Source: Lachnospiraceae bacterium
GTDB taxonomy: Bacteria > Bacillota > Clostridia > Lachnospirales > Lachnospiraceae
Direction of reading: 5' to 3'
Length of the DNA: 34,286 nt
NCBI GenBank assembly: GCA_022796475.1
Contig: JAAWIS010000035.1
Span: 1 to 34,286 of the forward strand
Below the pieces are notes generated by a model. The model was not told the origin of the DNA. It was given only the letters and a program-made list of their open reading frames with translations, and did not search any database. Positions within the stretch are counted from its first letter, which is position 1. Each line of letters starts with the position of its first letter. This document shows, piece by piece, positions 24,667 to 31,470 of the stretch. Position numbers and translations under genes: made by a program.

Positions 24667-26445
24667 TTATCCCTTAAATACATTTTTTCCCTCTCCATTT
24701 TCATCAAAACTAAAATCCTCTGCTTTAAACTGTATGCCATCATAATAGTTAAAACCTCCCGTTTTTCGGGAATCATACCCCATTTCCTTTAAGCGCTTAT
24801 AAAATGACCGCAAGCTAAGCTCCCTCCGGCCCCACTCCTGACAATATTCTTTATATTTGTTGTAAAGATCTGTATTCTTTATCCGGCTGCCCTCTGCATC
24901 CTCTACACTCTCATCCATAAATGCCTTTACTGTATCTGCATCCCGGTACAGTTCTTCCACCAGCATCCGGCTATGCTGGCTTTCCGTAAACTGACCGTCC
25001 TCATACAGCTTCTTTAGGCCTCCCAGGGCCATCCAAATACTATACTGCACCTCTGCCCCCAGCCGGCTGTCCAAATCCAGAATCTTCTTTTTAGGCTTGC
25101 GGTTAACCTCCAGAATCAGCAGGCGGCGGTAATAAGCATCTGACTTCTCATCCAGGTTTAAAGGCACTTTGTTGGCCGAAAACAGCAGCTTTGCATAGGA
25201 ATTAAAGCCCATTGGATCCTTTCCTTTTCGCTCGTAAATCATAATATCCTCGCCAGTCGCCTTTTTAATGTTATCAACTGACATCAGCGCTTCTGACTTT
25301 ATATCCGGACATGCATTTAAGATCTTCCCAAAAAGCATAGAAGGGTAAAATCGTTCGGCCAGGTTATGCAGACTCATAGAACTAAAGTTCTTTTTCCCAA
25401 TAATGATCTGAAACAGATTAATAATACGGCTTTTTCCAGTCCCTCCGTCACCTTGTAGAAACAGCATTTTTTGCATACAGCTATCCCTGGTCATACAATA
25501 TCCTAAATACTGCCACAGAGTTATATGATCTTCCGGGCAGTAAAGCGCATTATTCAAAAAACTATCCGTTTCCTTTCCATATCCCTCAAGCCCCTCCCTT
25601 AAGGAGAAATCCAAGATATGAGGAATCTGGTTAATGGCATAATATTCTGGCCTATGCTTCCACATTTTCATCTCTTTTACATCAAACATACCATTCAGAA
25701 AATTCACCCAATGCGCCGGATACTGGTTAACCTCGTCCAGCTCCCTCTGCAGTTCCGCCTGCTCAAGCAAAAGATGGTACAAACCATTCAGATTCCGGTA
25801 GTTGATAAACTGCTCTGGTATCAGTTTTTGGATTTCCGCCTTTATCGCTATCCCATTTTCATCCAGGAAATAACAGCCTTGGTCATAAATATAAAGCTCC
25901 TGACCCATCACAAACATATGGCGGCTGTCCATCAGAAAACGGATAATGGCAATATCCAAAATCCCCTTTGGCTGGCCTTTCTGATCCAGCCTGCAAAACT
26001 GCATGGCGTCAACCCGCCCCGAATCCTTTCCTTCAAAGCGTTTAATATACTGATCCAGAGCACTTTCCAACTCTCCCTGCTTCTCATAATTGCCCAGGTA
26101 TTCCTTGTCTTTAAACAGTAAATATCCACCTGTCAGACAGCTAATTTGGTTATTCTTAAGGGTTTGTGCCATCTGGTCATTGGCCTTCTTATAAAAACAT
26201 CCCAAGACAAACGTATAGTCCATAACTGACGTTCCCGCATTCGCTATATCACGTATATACTGTGTAAAGGAATCAGCCGTAAAATAACCGTCAAGATCCG
26301 CTCTGCTAATGTACATGGCGTAATAGCCTACTGTCACGATTGCCTGGCAAATTTTAATATTATCATTAACAAAAATATATTTTTCCTTCTTATTATCAGG
26401 GTTTGGCGGCTTTTTCAATACTTTTTTGATAATGTTAATGTTCAC
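24667..26445 (-). CDS. P4-type phage replication helicase (SF3, D5-like)
   Basis: 592 residues. Walker A GDGGTGKS at residues 332-339, preceded by the D5-N region (NFLNGMFDVKEMKMWKHRPE, TLWQYLGYCMTRD) and followed by the SF3 B' and C segments (AERFYPSMLFGKILNACPD, KLLFSANKVPL) and an arginine finger region (YYRRLLILE). The C-terminus is a P4-family winged-helix domain. No classical primase catalytic motif is obvious at the N-terminus, so helicase is the firmer call. Start GTG at 26445 has GGGGAG upstream and overlaps the HNH stop. Confidence 0.88.
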   Translation of the reverse strand: MNINIIKKVLKKPPNPDNKKEKYIFVNDNIKICQAIVTVGYYAMYISRADLDGYFTADSFTQYIRDIANAGTSVMDYTFVLGCFYKKANDQMAQTLKNNQISCLTGGYLLFKDKEYLGNYEKQGELESALDQYIKRFEGKDSGRVDAMQFCRLDQKGQPKGILDIAIIRFLMDSRHMFVMGQELYIYDQGCYFLDENGIAIKAEIQKLIPEQFINYRNLNGLYHLLLEQAELQRELDEVNQYPAHWVNFLNGMFDVKEMKMWKHRPEYYAINQIPHILDFSLREGLEGYGKETDSFLNNALYCPEDHITLWQYLGYCMTRDSCMQKMLFLQGDGGTGKSRIINLFQIIIGKKNFSSMSLHNLAERFYPSMLFGKILNACPDIKSEALMSVDNIKKATGEDIMIYERKGKDPMGFNSYAKLLFSANKVPLNLDEKSDAYYRRLLILEVNRKPKKKILDLDSRLGAEVQYSIWMALGGLKKLYEDGQFTESQHSRMLVEELYRDADTVKAFMDESVEDAEGSRIKNTDLYNKYKEYCQEWGRRELSLRSFYKRLKEMGYDSRKTGGFNYYDGIQFKAEDFSFDENGEGKNVFKG

Positions 26446-27098
26446 TTGCTCCCCTTCCCAGGCGGATCCATATACCGTATCCCATAAACCTTATACTGGG
26501 CTGAAAACCGGGACCACCCTTTCTGATGAGCGATGGTATGATGCTCCCGGCACAAGGCAGCCTTCAGCATCATGCTATCATCAATACTTGTCCGATCCCG
26601 CCCCATCCCTACTGCATCCACGTGATGGAGATCTGCCGCTTTTCCGCAAATACAGCAGCGCCGGTATTTCAGGCATTGATATAAATAGGTATCGATATCA
26701 TCTGTCCGCTCCAAAGCCAAATCTGTCAGGATAATACCTTCCCGTAAGGCATAATCCATTAAAGTATTGATAAATTCCTTAGCCGTGCTAATGGAGCAGT
26801 CTGACAGGGAAAACATCTCTGTGCACTTTACCCGGAGCATATGCTCCACCTTCATCACCTGCTTGGCCGCTTCCGGAGTATAGCCAGTATGCTGGGCAAT
26901 ATCGTTCAGTGTGGCATACACTTTCCTTCGCTGGGCCGGGGTAATCCGGCGCCCATCTTCGATCCCGATTTCCACCTCATCCCCCAGCTTTTTGGACAGA
27001 AGCGGCTTAATTATACCAAGCTCATCTACCTGAAGGCATAGCTCCATCCCTTCCAGGTTCTGTTTTGTACCAATGATCTTCGCATTAATATGTATCAT
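26442..27098 (-). CDS. Putative HNHc nuclease of phage recombination/replication modules
   Basis: 218 residues. The C-terminal third has an HNH-like zinc nuclease site: CCIC at 148-151, LHHVDAVG with His158/His159, and CREHHTIAH at 183-191. The N-terminal part (PAQRRKVYATLNDIAQHTG, then KVEHMLRVKC) fits the HNHc_6/putative HNHc family that stands in for NinB-type recombination factors. AGGAGG lies 7 bases upstream of the ATG. Located directly before the helicase, with a 4-base overlap. Confidence 0.82.
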   Translation of the reverse strand: MIHINAKIIGTKQNLEGMELCLQVDELGIIKPLLSKKLGDEVEIGIEDGRRITPAQRRKVYATLNDIAQHTGYTPEAAKQVMKVEHMLRVKCTEMFSLSDCSISTAKEFINTLMDYALREGIILTDLALERTDDIDTYLYQCLKYRRCCICGKAADLHHVDAVGMGRDRTSIDDSMMLKAALCREHHTIAHQKGWSRFSAQYKVYGIRYMDPPGKGSK

Positions 27099-27447
27099 CC
27101 TTCACCCTCCTTGTTTCCCTTCTGGCCTCTGCTTGTGCCATGCGTTCTAGTTGGGCTTCTATACAGGCACAGCGCTGCACAGCCCACTTTTTCAGCAAAT
27201 CATCCTCCGGGAAGGTGATACACCGAAAGTCATACTCCATCCCGCAAAACGGGCATACTCCAGTTACTACATATTCCCCTTCCAGCCGCTCTAATGCCGA
27301 AAGCCCATAATTATCCTGTTCCATCTTCTGTCCTCCCTCCTCTGCCTGCTCCTGTTCCTCCTGGCAGTCTGTACACACATCACCTTCTCCAGGATCCAGG
27401 AAACAGTTACAATATCGGCATCGGTAAGGAAATTTTCGTTTCCCCAC
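27085..27447 (-). CDS. Small Zn-ribbon phage protein
   Basis: 120 residues. Two cysteine clusters: YRCRYCNCFLDPGEGDVCTDC at the start and GVCPFCGMEYDFRC plus RCAC further on. Start is GTG at 27447 with AGGAGGAG 7 bases upstream. A second strong signal, GGAGG then 7 bases then ATG, occurs internally at MEQDNYG (near codon 42), so a shorter second product could be made. Function unknown; overlaps the HNH gene start by 14 bases. Confidence 0.68.
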   Translation of the reverse strand: MGKRKFPYRCRYCNCFLDPGEGDVCTDCQEEQEQAEEGGQKMEQDNYGLSALERLEGEYVVTGVCPFCGMEYDFRCITFPEDDLLKKWAVQRCACIEAQLERMAQAEARRETRRVKDDTY

Positions 27448-27494
27448 TTGCAAACTCCTCCTGAATCCTGTATAATGATGACGTTGAGTGTTTT

Positions 27495-27809
27495 TTAATT
27501 GGCCTGGTCGGTTGCCGCTGACAGGCCTTTTTCCATGTTCTGGCTCCTTTTCTCTTCCTCGTCTGCTATTATCTCAGCAATCTTCCTGGCGGCATTCTTA
27601 TCTTTCAAAACACTCTCCAAAGATTCTGTATTCCAGAAAACATCGTGGAATCCCGCTAACTCACACCCTATCTTCCAGTTAGGAATACAGCAAAATCCTC
27701 CATCCATTTGCTCTCCATAAATGACATGGTAAAAGTTCCCGTTATATTCAACGCCGATTTCCCTGGTAGGATTCGATTTCCATCTGGCAGTGATTTTTGC
27801 TTTTTTCAT
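27495..27809 (-). CDS. Conserved hypothetical phage protein (DUF6618-like)
   Basis: 104 residues. KITARWKSNPTREIGVEYNG, then FYHVIYGEQMDGGFCCIPNW and GCELAGFHDVFWNTESLE, a pattern I recall from small early-region proteins of Clostridia phages. AAGGAT precedes the ATG. No enzymatic motif. Confidence 0.7.
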   Translation of the reverse strand: MKKAKITARWKSNPTREIGVEYNGNFYHVIYGEQMDGGFCCIPNWKIGCELAGFHDVFWNTESLESVLKDKNAARKIAEIIADEEEKRSQNMEKGLSAATDQAN

Positions 27810-27861
27810 AGCTTATCCTTTCCGCCTGCCATTAGACAGGCTTGTCCTTTACCCCCCGCTG

Positions 27862-28026
27862 TTAAACGGAAGTTTTTGGATTTTTCCTCCTAAATCCAAT
27901 AGCACGCATGGCATTCTCCTGCAGCCTTTCGGAAATTTCTTTTTGTTTTTCTTTGGGCAGGGAATCAAACAAAACTTCTGGCTGCCCATCGATTGAAATA
28001 TAGTTACGGATCTTGATTTCACCCAT
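27862..28026 (-). CDS. Small hypothetical early protein
   Basis: 54 residues, MGEIKIRNYISIDGQP at the start and a basic helical tail (KEKQKEISERLQENAMRAIG, then FRRKNPKTSV). I use the ATG at 28026 because GGAGG lies 7 bases upstream; the longer frame to 28338 overlaps the Cys-rich gene and is a shadow. Confidence 0.65.
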   Translation of the reverse strand: MGEIKIRNYISIDGQPEVLFDSLPKEKQKEISERLQENAMRAIGFRRKNPKTSV

Positions 28027-28144
28027 TATTGTTCCTCCACCTTTCCTTTCGTTAATTCTATGCAAAGCGGTTTGTACCTGTTTCCTAATAGACAAACTGT
28101 AAGTGCTTTTTCTGTTGTTGTTACTTACAGCAATCCTTCTTCTG

Positions 28145-28348
28145 TCAGCCTCTGCCGTTTTCTTCAAAGCACAAGCAGGTATCTTCTGGCGTTGGCATGC
28201 TCTTCCCCTTTCGTTTCTTTGCTGGAACTTCACATTTGCAGTGCCCGGTGTAAAGCTTAAAATATGTCCCACATGCATCACGGCCATAATGCAGTATGTA
28301 GTGTCTGCAGCTTTCACAGTTCTTCTGCTTTGGAACATTTCCTAGCAT
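28145..28348 (-). CDS. Cysteine-rich small phage protein
   Basis: 67 residues with CESCRHYILHYGRDACGTYF, YTGHCKCEVPAKKRK and a C-terminal DTCLCFEE, a zinc-binding layout common in small phage early proteins. No ribosome binding site is visible before the ATG. The start abuts the truncated antitoxin on the other strand, so the true 5' end may have been lost at that junction. Confidence 0.6.
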   Translation of the reverse strand: MLGNVPKQKNCESCRHYILHYGRDACGTYFKLYTGHCKCEVPAKKRKGKSMPTPEDTCLCFEENGRG

Positions 28349-28352
28349 TTGC

Positions 28353-28538
28353 TTGAATATGTCTACAGCAATTAATATCTTTGCAAAAACAATGGTCCGC
28401 CAGCAGAGAATTTCGTTTGAGATTTCTCTTGACCCGTTCTATTCTGAAAGCAACATGGCTCATTTACGCCGAGGTATTGAAGCGCTTAATTCTGGCAAAG
28501 ATGTAGAGCATGACATTATCGAGGTAGATGACAAATGA
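28353..28538 (+). pseudogene. RelB/DinJ antitoxin remnant (5' truncated)
   Basis: 61 codons, with the C-terminal part of a DinJ/RelB-family antitoxin: LNMSTAINIFAKTMVRQQ, then ISFEISLDPFYSESNMA and the end HDIIEVDDK. The DNA-binding N-terminal 20 or so residues are missing. Upstream codons do not match the family, placing a breakpoint near 28351, next to the start of the minus-strand Cys-rich gene. Not expected to act alone as an autoregulator. Confidence 0.8.
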
Positions 28539-28618
28539 AAAAAATATGGTTCGATGAAGCATGGACCGATCTTGCCGTGGGCATTATGATAATAAATATC
28601 TCAGCCACCTGCCGCTGA
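28535..28618 (+). pseudogene. Txe/YoeB/RelE-like toxin remnant (3' truncated)
   Basis: Starts in an ATGA overlap with the antitoxin remnant. Only MKKIWFDEAWTD matches the toxin family start; after that the reading frame turns unrelated and stops at 28618. The catalytic part is gone, so it is inactive. Confidence 0.6.
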
Positions 28619-28714
28619 GTCAGCCCAGCGGCTTTCCTGGTATTCTTTAGGTTTTCCTACATTTCCGTCCCTTCCTCTGCTCTGATGAGCGCTTGTCTTG
28701 GCTACACTTGCCAT
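28601..28714 (-). CDS. Small ORF opposite repeat module A
   Basis: 37 residues (MASVAKTSAHQS...), with AAGGAG 10 bases before the ATG. The start resembles the corresponding micro-ORFs of the other two modules (MAGQDKS near 30030 and MLATETLERAEP near 29369), supporting it as an ancestral minus-side element. Encodes no recognisable domain. The 7-bp hairpin GCCGCTG/CAGCGGC (28611-28632) lies in its 3' end. Confidence 0.4.
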   Translation of the reverse strand: MASVAKTSAHQSRGRDGNVGKPKEYQESRWADSAAGG

Positions 28715-28780
28715 TTTCTCTGTTCTCCTTTATACTATACTCACAGGCTCCCATCAGAGCTGAGTACAAAAGAAAGGAGG
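28708..28780 (+). repeat. Promoter/5'-hairpin/RBS module, copy A
   Basis: TTGCCA (28708-28713), 17 bases, TATACT (28731-28736), then a stem TACTC/GAGTA closing over GGCTC/GAGCT, then AAAAGAAAGGAGG. First of three copies. The gene after it is only a 14-codon frame from TTG 28789 (MVTDATLNLLRISH), so this copy may have lost its cargo. Confidence 0.75.
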
Positions 28781-28792
28781 GAGAAACATTGG

Positions 28793-28927
28793 TTACTGAT
28801 GCAACATTAAATTTACTTCGAATATCACATTAATTGCTTCAATCATAAAATTCTTTAAATTCCATAATTCTCCTCTCGTAATGTCAGCTTCACTCTTTAA
28901 CTGCTCTAAAATCGGATTTTCGTTCAT
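28793..28927 (-). CDS. Small ORF, MNE(N/T)PILE family
   Basis: 44 residues, starting MNENPILEQLK. The same start occurs at 29939 (MNETPILERLK), showing duplication. Helical, acidic. No strong ribosome binding site (AAGAAG only). It is third in a minus-strand mini-operon after the 36- and 68-residue genes. Confidence 0.5.
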   Translation of the reverse strand: MNENPILEQLKSEADITRGELWNLKNFMIEAINVIFEVNLMLHQ

Positions 28928-28965
28928 GCACTTCTTTGGCATGATTCAGCCGTATAGAAATCAAG

Positions 28966-29172
28966 TCACATTTTCATGCGGCTGAACCTTTTCAGCGTTG
29001 CCGTAATATTTCCAAGCATTTGAACCCCATCATAAATTTCACGCAAATCTGTTCCTGTTAACCCATTCTGTGCCTTATCAATACGCTCTTCTACTAAGGC
29101 TGCATATTTACAGGCAATTCTTTCAATAATTCCCCTAAGATTTTCATTTTCTGACGGCATATCTTTCTTCAC
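28966..29172 (-). CDS. Small helical hypothetical protein
   Basis: 68 residues, GTG start with GGGAG upstream. Sequence MKKDMPSENENLRGIIERI, then KYAALVEERIDKAQNGLTGT and LREIYDGVQMLGNITATLKR: two or three helices, no known domain. Lies between the two other tiny minus genes of this cluster. Confidence 0.6.
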   Translation of the reverse strand: MKKDMPSENENLRGIIERIACKYAALVEERIDKAQNGLTGTDLREIYDGVQMLGNITATLKRFSRMKM

Positions 29173-29198
29173 TTTCTTACTCCCTTTTCCATGTATGC

Positions 29199-29309
29199 TT
29201 ATACGAGTTGCTTTGTCGGGTTACGCTGGTTCTCTGCTCTTTGCATATCCATCACAGACTGAGCAAAATTAAGTGACTTTAAAACGGTCAATACAGCTTC
29301 CAATGTCAT
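29199..29309 (-). CDS. Tiny ORF at the minus side of module B
   Basis: 36 residues, MTLEAVLTVLKSLNFAQSVM at the start. It uses GGAGGGAAGG, part of a block (29303-29333) that is repeated upstream of 29992, where a related ORF starts MTLPAIPQ. Repetition of the whole initiation block supports real translation. Confidence 0.5.
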   Translation of the reverse strand: MTLEAVLTVLKSLNFAQSVMDMQRAENQRNPTKQLV

Positions 29310-29363
29310 TTACTTAAGCCTTCCCTCCGTTATGTTAAGGCTCCGCCCTCTCTAAGGTTTCTG

Positions 29364-29435
29364 TTGCCAACATCCCTCCTTTTTCTTATACTGTACTTAC
29401 AGGCTATGCCAGTAGCCGAGTACTAGAGAAAGGAG
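29364..29435 (+). repeat. Promoter/5'-hairpin/RBS module, copy B
   Basis: TTGCCA (29364-29369), 17 bases, TATACT (29387-29392), stem GTACTT/GAGTAC (29393-29423) closing over GGCTA/TAGCC, then AGAGAAAGGAG. The inner stem differs from copies A and C by a paired change (A-T for C-G), which supports an RNA hairpin. Drives the 70-residue zinc protein. Confidence 0.78.
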
Positions 29436-29445
29436 TGTGCCCCTT

Positions 29446-29658
29446 ATGTGGAATTGTGTTAGCTGTAATACAGAAAATAACGACAAACATGATTTCTGTA
29501 TTGAATGCGGTTTACCTAAACCAAAGCCATCAACAAACCATTGCAGCAATCCTAATTGCCAAGCCTACAATGAAGTACTTCCTAATTCCAAACAGAAACA
29601 TTGCGGCTATTGCGGAGCTGCAACCACATATTGGAAGGAAATTCAAGATTTGTGCTAA
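29446..29658 (+). CDS. Double zinc-ribbon small protein
   Basis: 70 residues, MWNCVSCNTENNDKHDFCIE then CG, and CSNPNCQAYNEVL plus KHCGYCGAATTYW: two zinc-ribbon units. First ATG after the module B ribosome binding site. Its end overlaps the convergent minus-strand gene by 4 bases. Probably a regulatory or nucleic-acid-binding protein; function unknown. Confidence 0.7.
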   Translation: MWNCVSCNTENNDKHDFCIECGLPKPKPSTNHCSNPNCQAYNEVLPNSKQKHCGYCGAATTYWKEIQDLC

Positions 29659-29894
29659 TTTTCTTTTGCAACCAGTGCCAATGCTTTCCGTTTGGCACTG
29701 GTTATTTCATACCCACAATTGACGCAGTGATCGTAATTAAAATTTCCAAGCTCGCTTTCTCTGCATAATGCCTTTCCGCATTGCGGGCAAGTAAAATAAG
29801 TTTTCATTTCCCCTGTAATAGCTCTTCCACATTGCGGACAGGTAAAGAATTTTCCAAATAATGCCTCCTGAAGCATTTTCGTATTATCTGACAT
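29655..29894 (-). CDS. Zinc-ribbon small protein, convergent
   Basis: 79 residues. Start ATG at 29894 has AGGAGG 8 bases upstream. Cysteine motifs TCPQCGRAI, TCPQCGKAL and HCVNCGYEI suggest one and a half zinc ribbons. The frame also continues to 29939 (MNETPILERLKEVMR), overlapping a shared leader with the 28793-28927 gene, so the longer form may be a fusion. Confidence 0.7.
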   Translation of the reverse strand: MSDNTKMLQEALFGKFFTCPQCGRAITGEMKTYFTCPQCGKALCRESELGNFNYDHCVNCGYEITSAKRKALALVAKEN

Positions 29895-29935
29895 CCTCAT
29901 CACCTCCTTCAACCGCTCTAAAATTGGGGTTTCGT

Positions 29936-29992
29936 TCATGTTACGTTCCTACCTCTGTAATTGATGCATTGAGGGATTGCGGGCAATGTCAT
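29936..29992 (-). CDS. Micro-ORF at the minus side of module C
   Basis: 18 residues, MTLPAIPQCINYRGRNVT. It starts in the repeated block GGAGGGAAGGCTTAA-ATGACATTG and ends in ATGA overlap with the next frame, an arrangement for translational coupling. Looks like a shortened copy of the 36-residue ORF at module B. Confidence 0.35.
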   Translation of the reverse strand: MTLPAIPQCINYRGRNVT

Positions 29993-30024
29993 TTAATTAA
30001 GCCTTCCCTCCGTTAAGATTTGTC

Positions 30025-30096
30025 TTGCCCTGCCATCTCTCCTGCCTTATACTGTACTCACAGGCTCCCGCCAGAGCCGAGTACAAAAGAAAGGAG
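30025..30096 (+). repeat. Promoter/5'-hairpin/RBS module, copy C
   Basis: TTGCCC (30025-30030), 17 bases, TATACT (30048-30053), stem GTACTC/GAGTAC (30054-30084) closing over GGCTC/GAGCC, then AAAAGAAAGGAG. Drives the 73-residue ORF. Also shares about 30 bases upstream (near 29985-30015) with copy B. Confidence 0.78.
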
Positions 30097-30108
30097 AAAA
30101 CTACTATT

Positions 30109-30330
30109 ATGGCGCAAATGTTTCATATCGACTTATCTTCGCTTTCTACCCATAAAGAGCGTTATGAAGTCCGAAATCTTCTTAACAGTCATGGCTTTGA
30201 CATCAACGAACACTGGATATCCATAGATGAAACCAACAAAACCATTGATTATCTTCAGGCTTTTTGGAGTTATACCTCCCCTCCCAAATTCCCTGAACTT
30301 CCAGTGGGAGTTAAGATCATCTCTTTATAA
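30109..30330 (+). CDS. Small ORF downstream of module C
   Basis: 73 residues, MAQMFHIDLSSLSTHKERYE, then GFDINEHWISIDETNKTIDY and SPPKFPELPVGVKIISL. Unrecognised. Start chosen as the first ATG after the module's AAGGAG. Converges with the next minus gene, overlapping its 3' end by 14 bases. Confidence 0.62.
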   Translation: MAQMFHIDLSSLSTHKERYEVRNLLNSHGFDINEHWISIDETNKTIDYLQAFWSYTSPPKFPELPVGVKIISL

Positions 30331-30547
30331 CCCTTGTAACAATATGTGGAAAGCCTGCTTCATAATCAATGATAATGCGGGCTTTCCTTATCTCTTTTGG
30401 TTCACTTTTCAATACAGTTTCAATTCCTAATATCTTTCTCATATTCCCTGTATTCTTTGTTGTCCAAAAGCCTTTGGGGACTTCTCTATTTGATATTCCA
30501 AAGTGTTCCAATACATCTTGAACTTCTTTACTTTCCTTACTTACCAT
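30317..30547 (-). CDS. First leftward early gene, hypothetical
   Basis: 76 residues. MVSKESKEVQDVLEHFGISN start, then REVPKGFWTTKNTGNMRKIL and RKARIIIDYEAGFPHIV. AAGG lies 5 to 6 bases before the ATG at 30547. Directly downstream of the leftward promoter opposite the repressor, the position of a cro-like or early gene, but no HTH is obvious. Confidence 0.55.
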   Translation of the reverse strand: MVSKESKEVQDVLEHFGISNREVPKGFWTTKNTGNMRKILGIETVLKSEPKEIRKARIIIDYEAGFPHIVTRVIKR

Positions 30548-30636
30548 TAACACCTTCTACTCGCCTCCCCTCTACTTAGACCGTTGCTCCTACCGAACAA
30601 TGATCTACCTCTAAGAATTGCACAAATTTTTGTTGC

Positions 30637-30735
30637 CTATGCCGTTATTATATATTGTCATAGCCGTTTTTGTCAATATAATTTTTATTGACATCGCGAT
30701 TTTTTATTGACAACGCCGTTTTGCTTTTATATAAT
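30637..30735. promoter_or_regulatory. Lysogeny switch: divergent promoters and repeated operators
   Basis: Plus: TTGACA 30707-30712, 17 bases, TATAAT 30730-30735, for the repressor. Minus: TTGACA 30671-30676, 18 bases, TATAAT 30647-30652, for the early operon. Four copies of a GCCGTT-type element (30641, 30663, 30696 as GCGATT, 30715), three of them preceded by TTGACA/TTGTCA-like bases, are probable repressor operators. Confidence 0.7.
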
Positions 30736-30760
30736 CGAAAATAGAAAGGAGGGTTTTCTC

Positions 30761-31441
30761 TTGGAGCTTGGAAGTAGAATAAAAAGGCTGCGAAAGGAAT
30801 TAGACTTAACGCAAGCAGAATTTGCCGCACGAATCGGTTCGGTTCAAAATACCGTAACTGGATATGAAAGCGGGCGCCGTAATCCTTCTACCCCAGTTAT
30901 TTCTCTTATTTGTCGAGAGTTTAATGTCCGGGAAGAATGGTTAAGGGACGGAACCGGGGAAATGTTCAAGGATAAGCCCAGCTCTGCGCTGGATGCTCTG
31001 TCTGAGGAATACGGCTTATCAAATGCCGCCTATGTTATGATTGAAAAGTTCGTGAACTTAAAACCGGAAGCCCAGGAAACAATTTTTAATTATGTTCGTG
31101 AAGTTGCGGCGGCTTTCCAATCTGGGGAAGTTTCCCCGTCGGCTCCTGCTTCTCCGGCCACTGACTTCACAAAATTATCTATAGAAGAAAAAGTCGAACT
31201 TTACCGCCGGGAACTGGAACGCGAGGAAGAAACAAAAGATAATAAAAATAATCCTTATGCGCCTGCGGGTTCTGTACCAAATAAATCTATAGAATTTGTG
31301 AATAAACCTGATGTCCGTACAGATGCAGAAACTCTGGAACTGGAAAAAAAATATAAAAAAAGTCGCTCCAATCCTGTATCGAAAACGATCTCATCTGCTT
31401 CGAGTATTACAAAAGAAAAAGGGGAAAAGAAACACGCATAA
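30761..31441 (+). CDS. XRE-family phage repressor
   Basis: 226 residues. Start is TTG at 30761, because AAAGGAGGG sits 7 bases before; the longer upstream frame crosses the promoter. N-terminal HTH, residues about 5-60: IKRLRKELDLTQAEFAARIG then VQNTVTGYESGRRNPS and a recognition helix region. The C-terminal half is charged and low-complexity and lacks an S24 autoprotease, so SOS induction would have to use another route. Followed by a cluster of accessory plus-strand genes. Confidence 0.86.
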   Translation: MELGSRIKRLRKELDLTQAEFAARIGSVQNTVTGYESGRRNPSTPVISLICREFNVREEWLRDGTGEMFKDKPSSALDALSEEYGLSNAAYVMIEKFVNLKPEAQETIFNYVREVAAAFQSGEVSPSAPASPATDFTKLSIEEKVELYRRELEREEETKDNKNNPYAPAGSVPNKSIEFVNKPDVRTDAETLELEKKYKKSRSNPVSKTISSASSITKEKGEKKHA

Positions 31442-31470
31442 AAAACAAAAGAAAGGAATAAAGAGAATTT

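Noticed and set aside
24352-24776. Two overlapping minus-strand frames of 60 and 107 codons in the candidate origin
   Set aside because: Very Lys/Phe-rich translations of low-complexity and repeat DNA with no ribosome binding site; explained better by the repeat structure.
25618-26121. 167-codon plus frame inside the helicase gene
   Set aside because: Antisense shadow of a well-supported gene, without ribosome binding site.
27862-28338. 158-codon minus frame
   Set aside because: Only its last 54 codons have a good start signal; the rest overlaps the Cys-rich gene in another frame.
29435-29722. 95-codon plus frame overlapping the double zinc-ribbon gene
   Set aside because: The alternative frame has paired cysteine motifs and an ATG; this one lacks any domain.
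28708-30096. CRISPR array from repeated blocks
   Set aside because: Three units 650 bases apart with promoter and RBS order, with genes between; not short repeats with uniform spacers.
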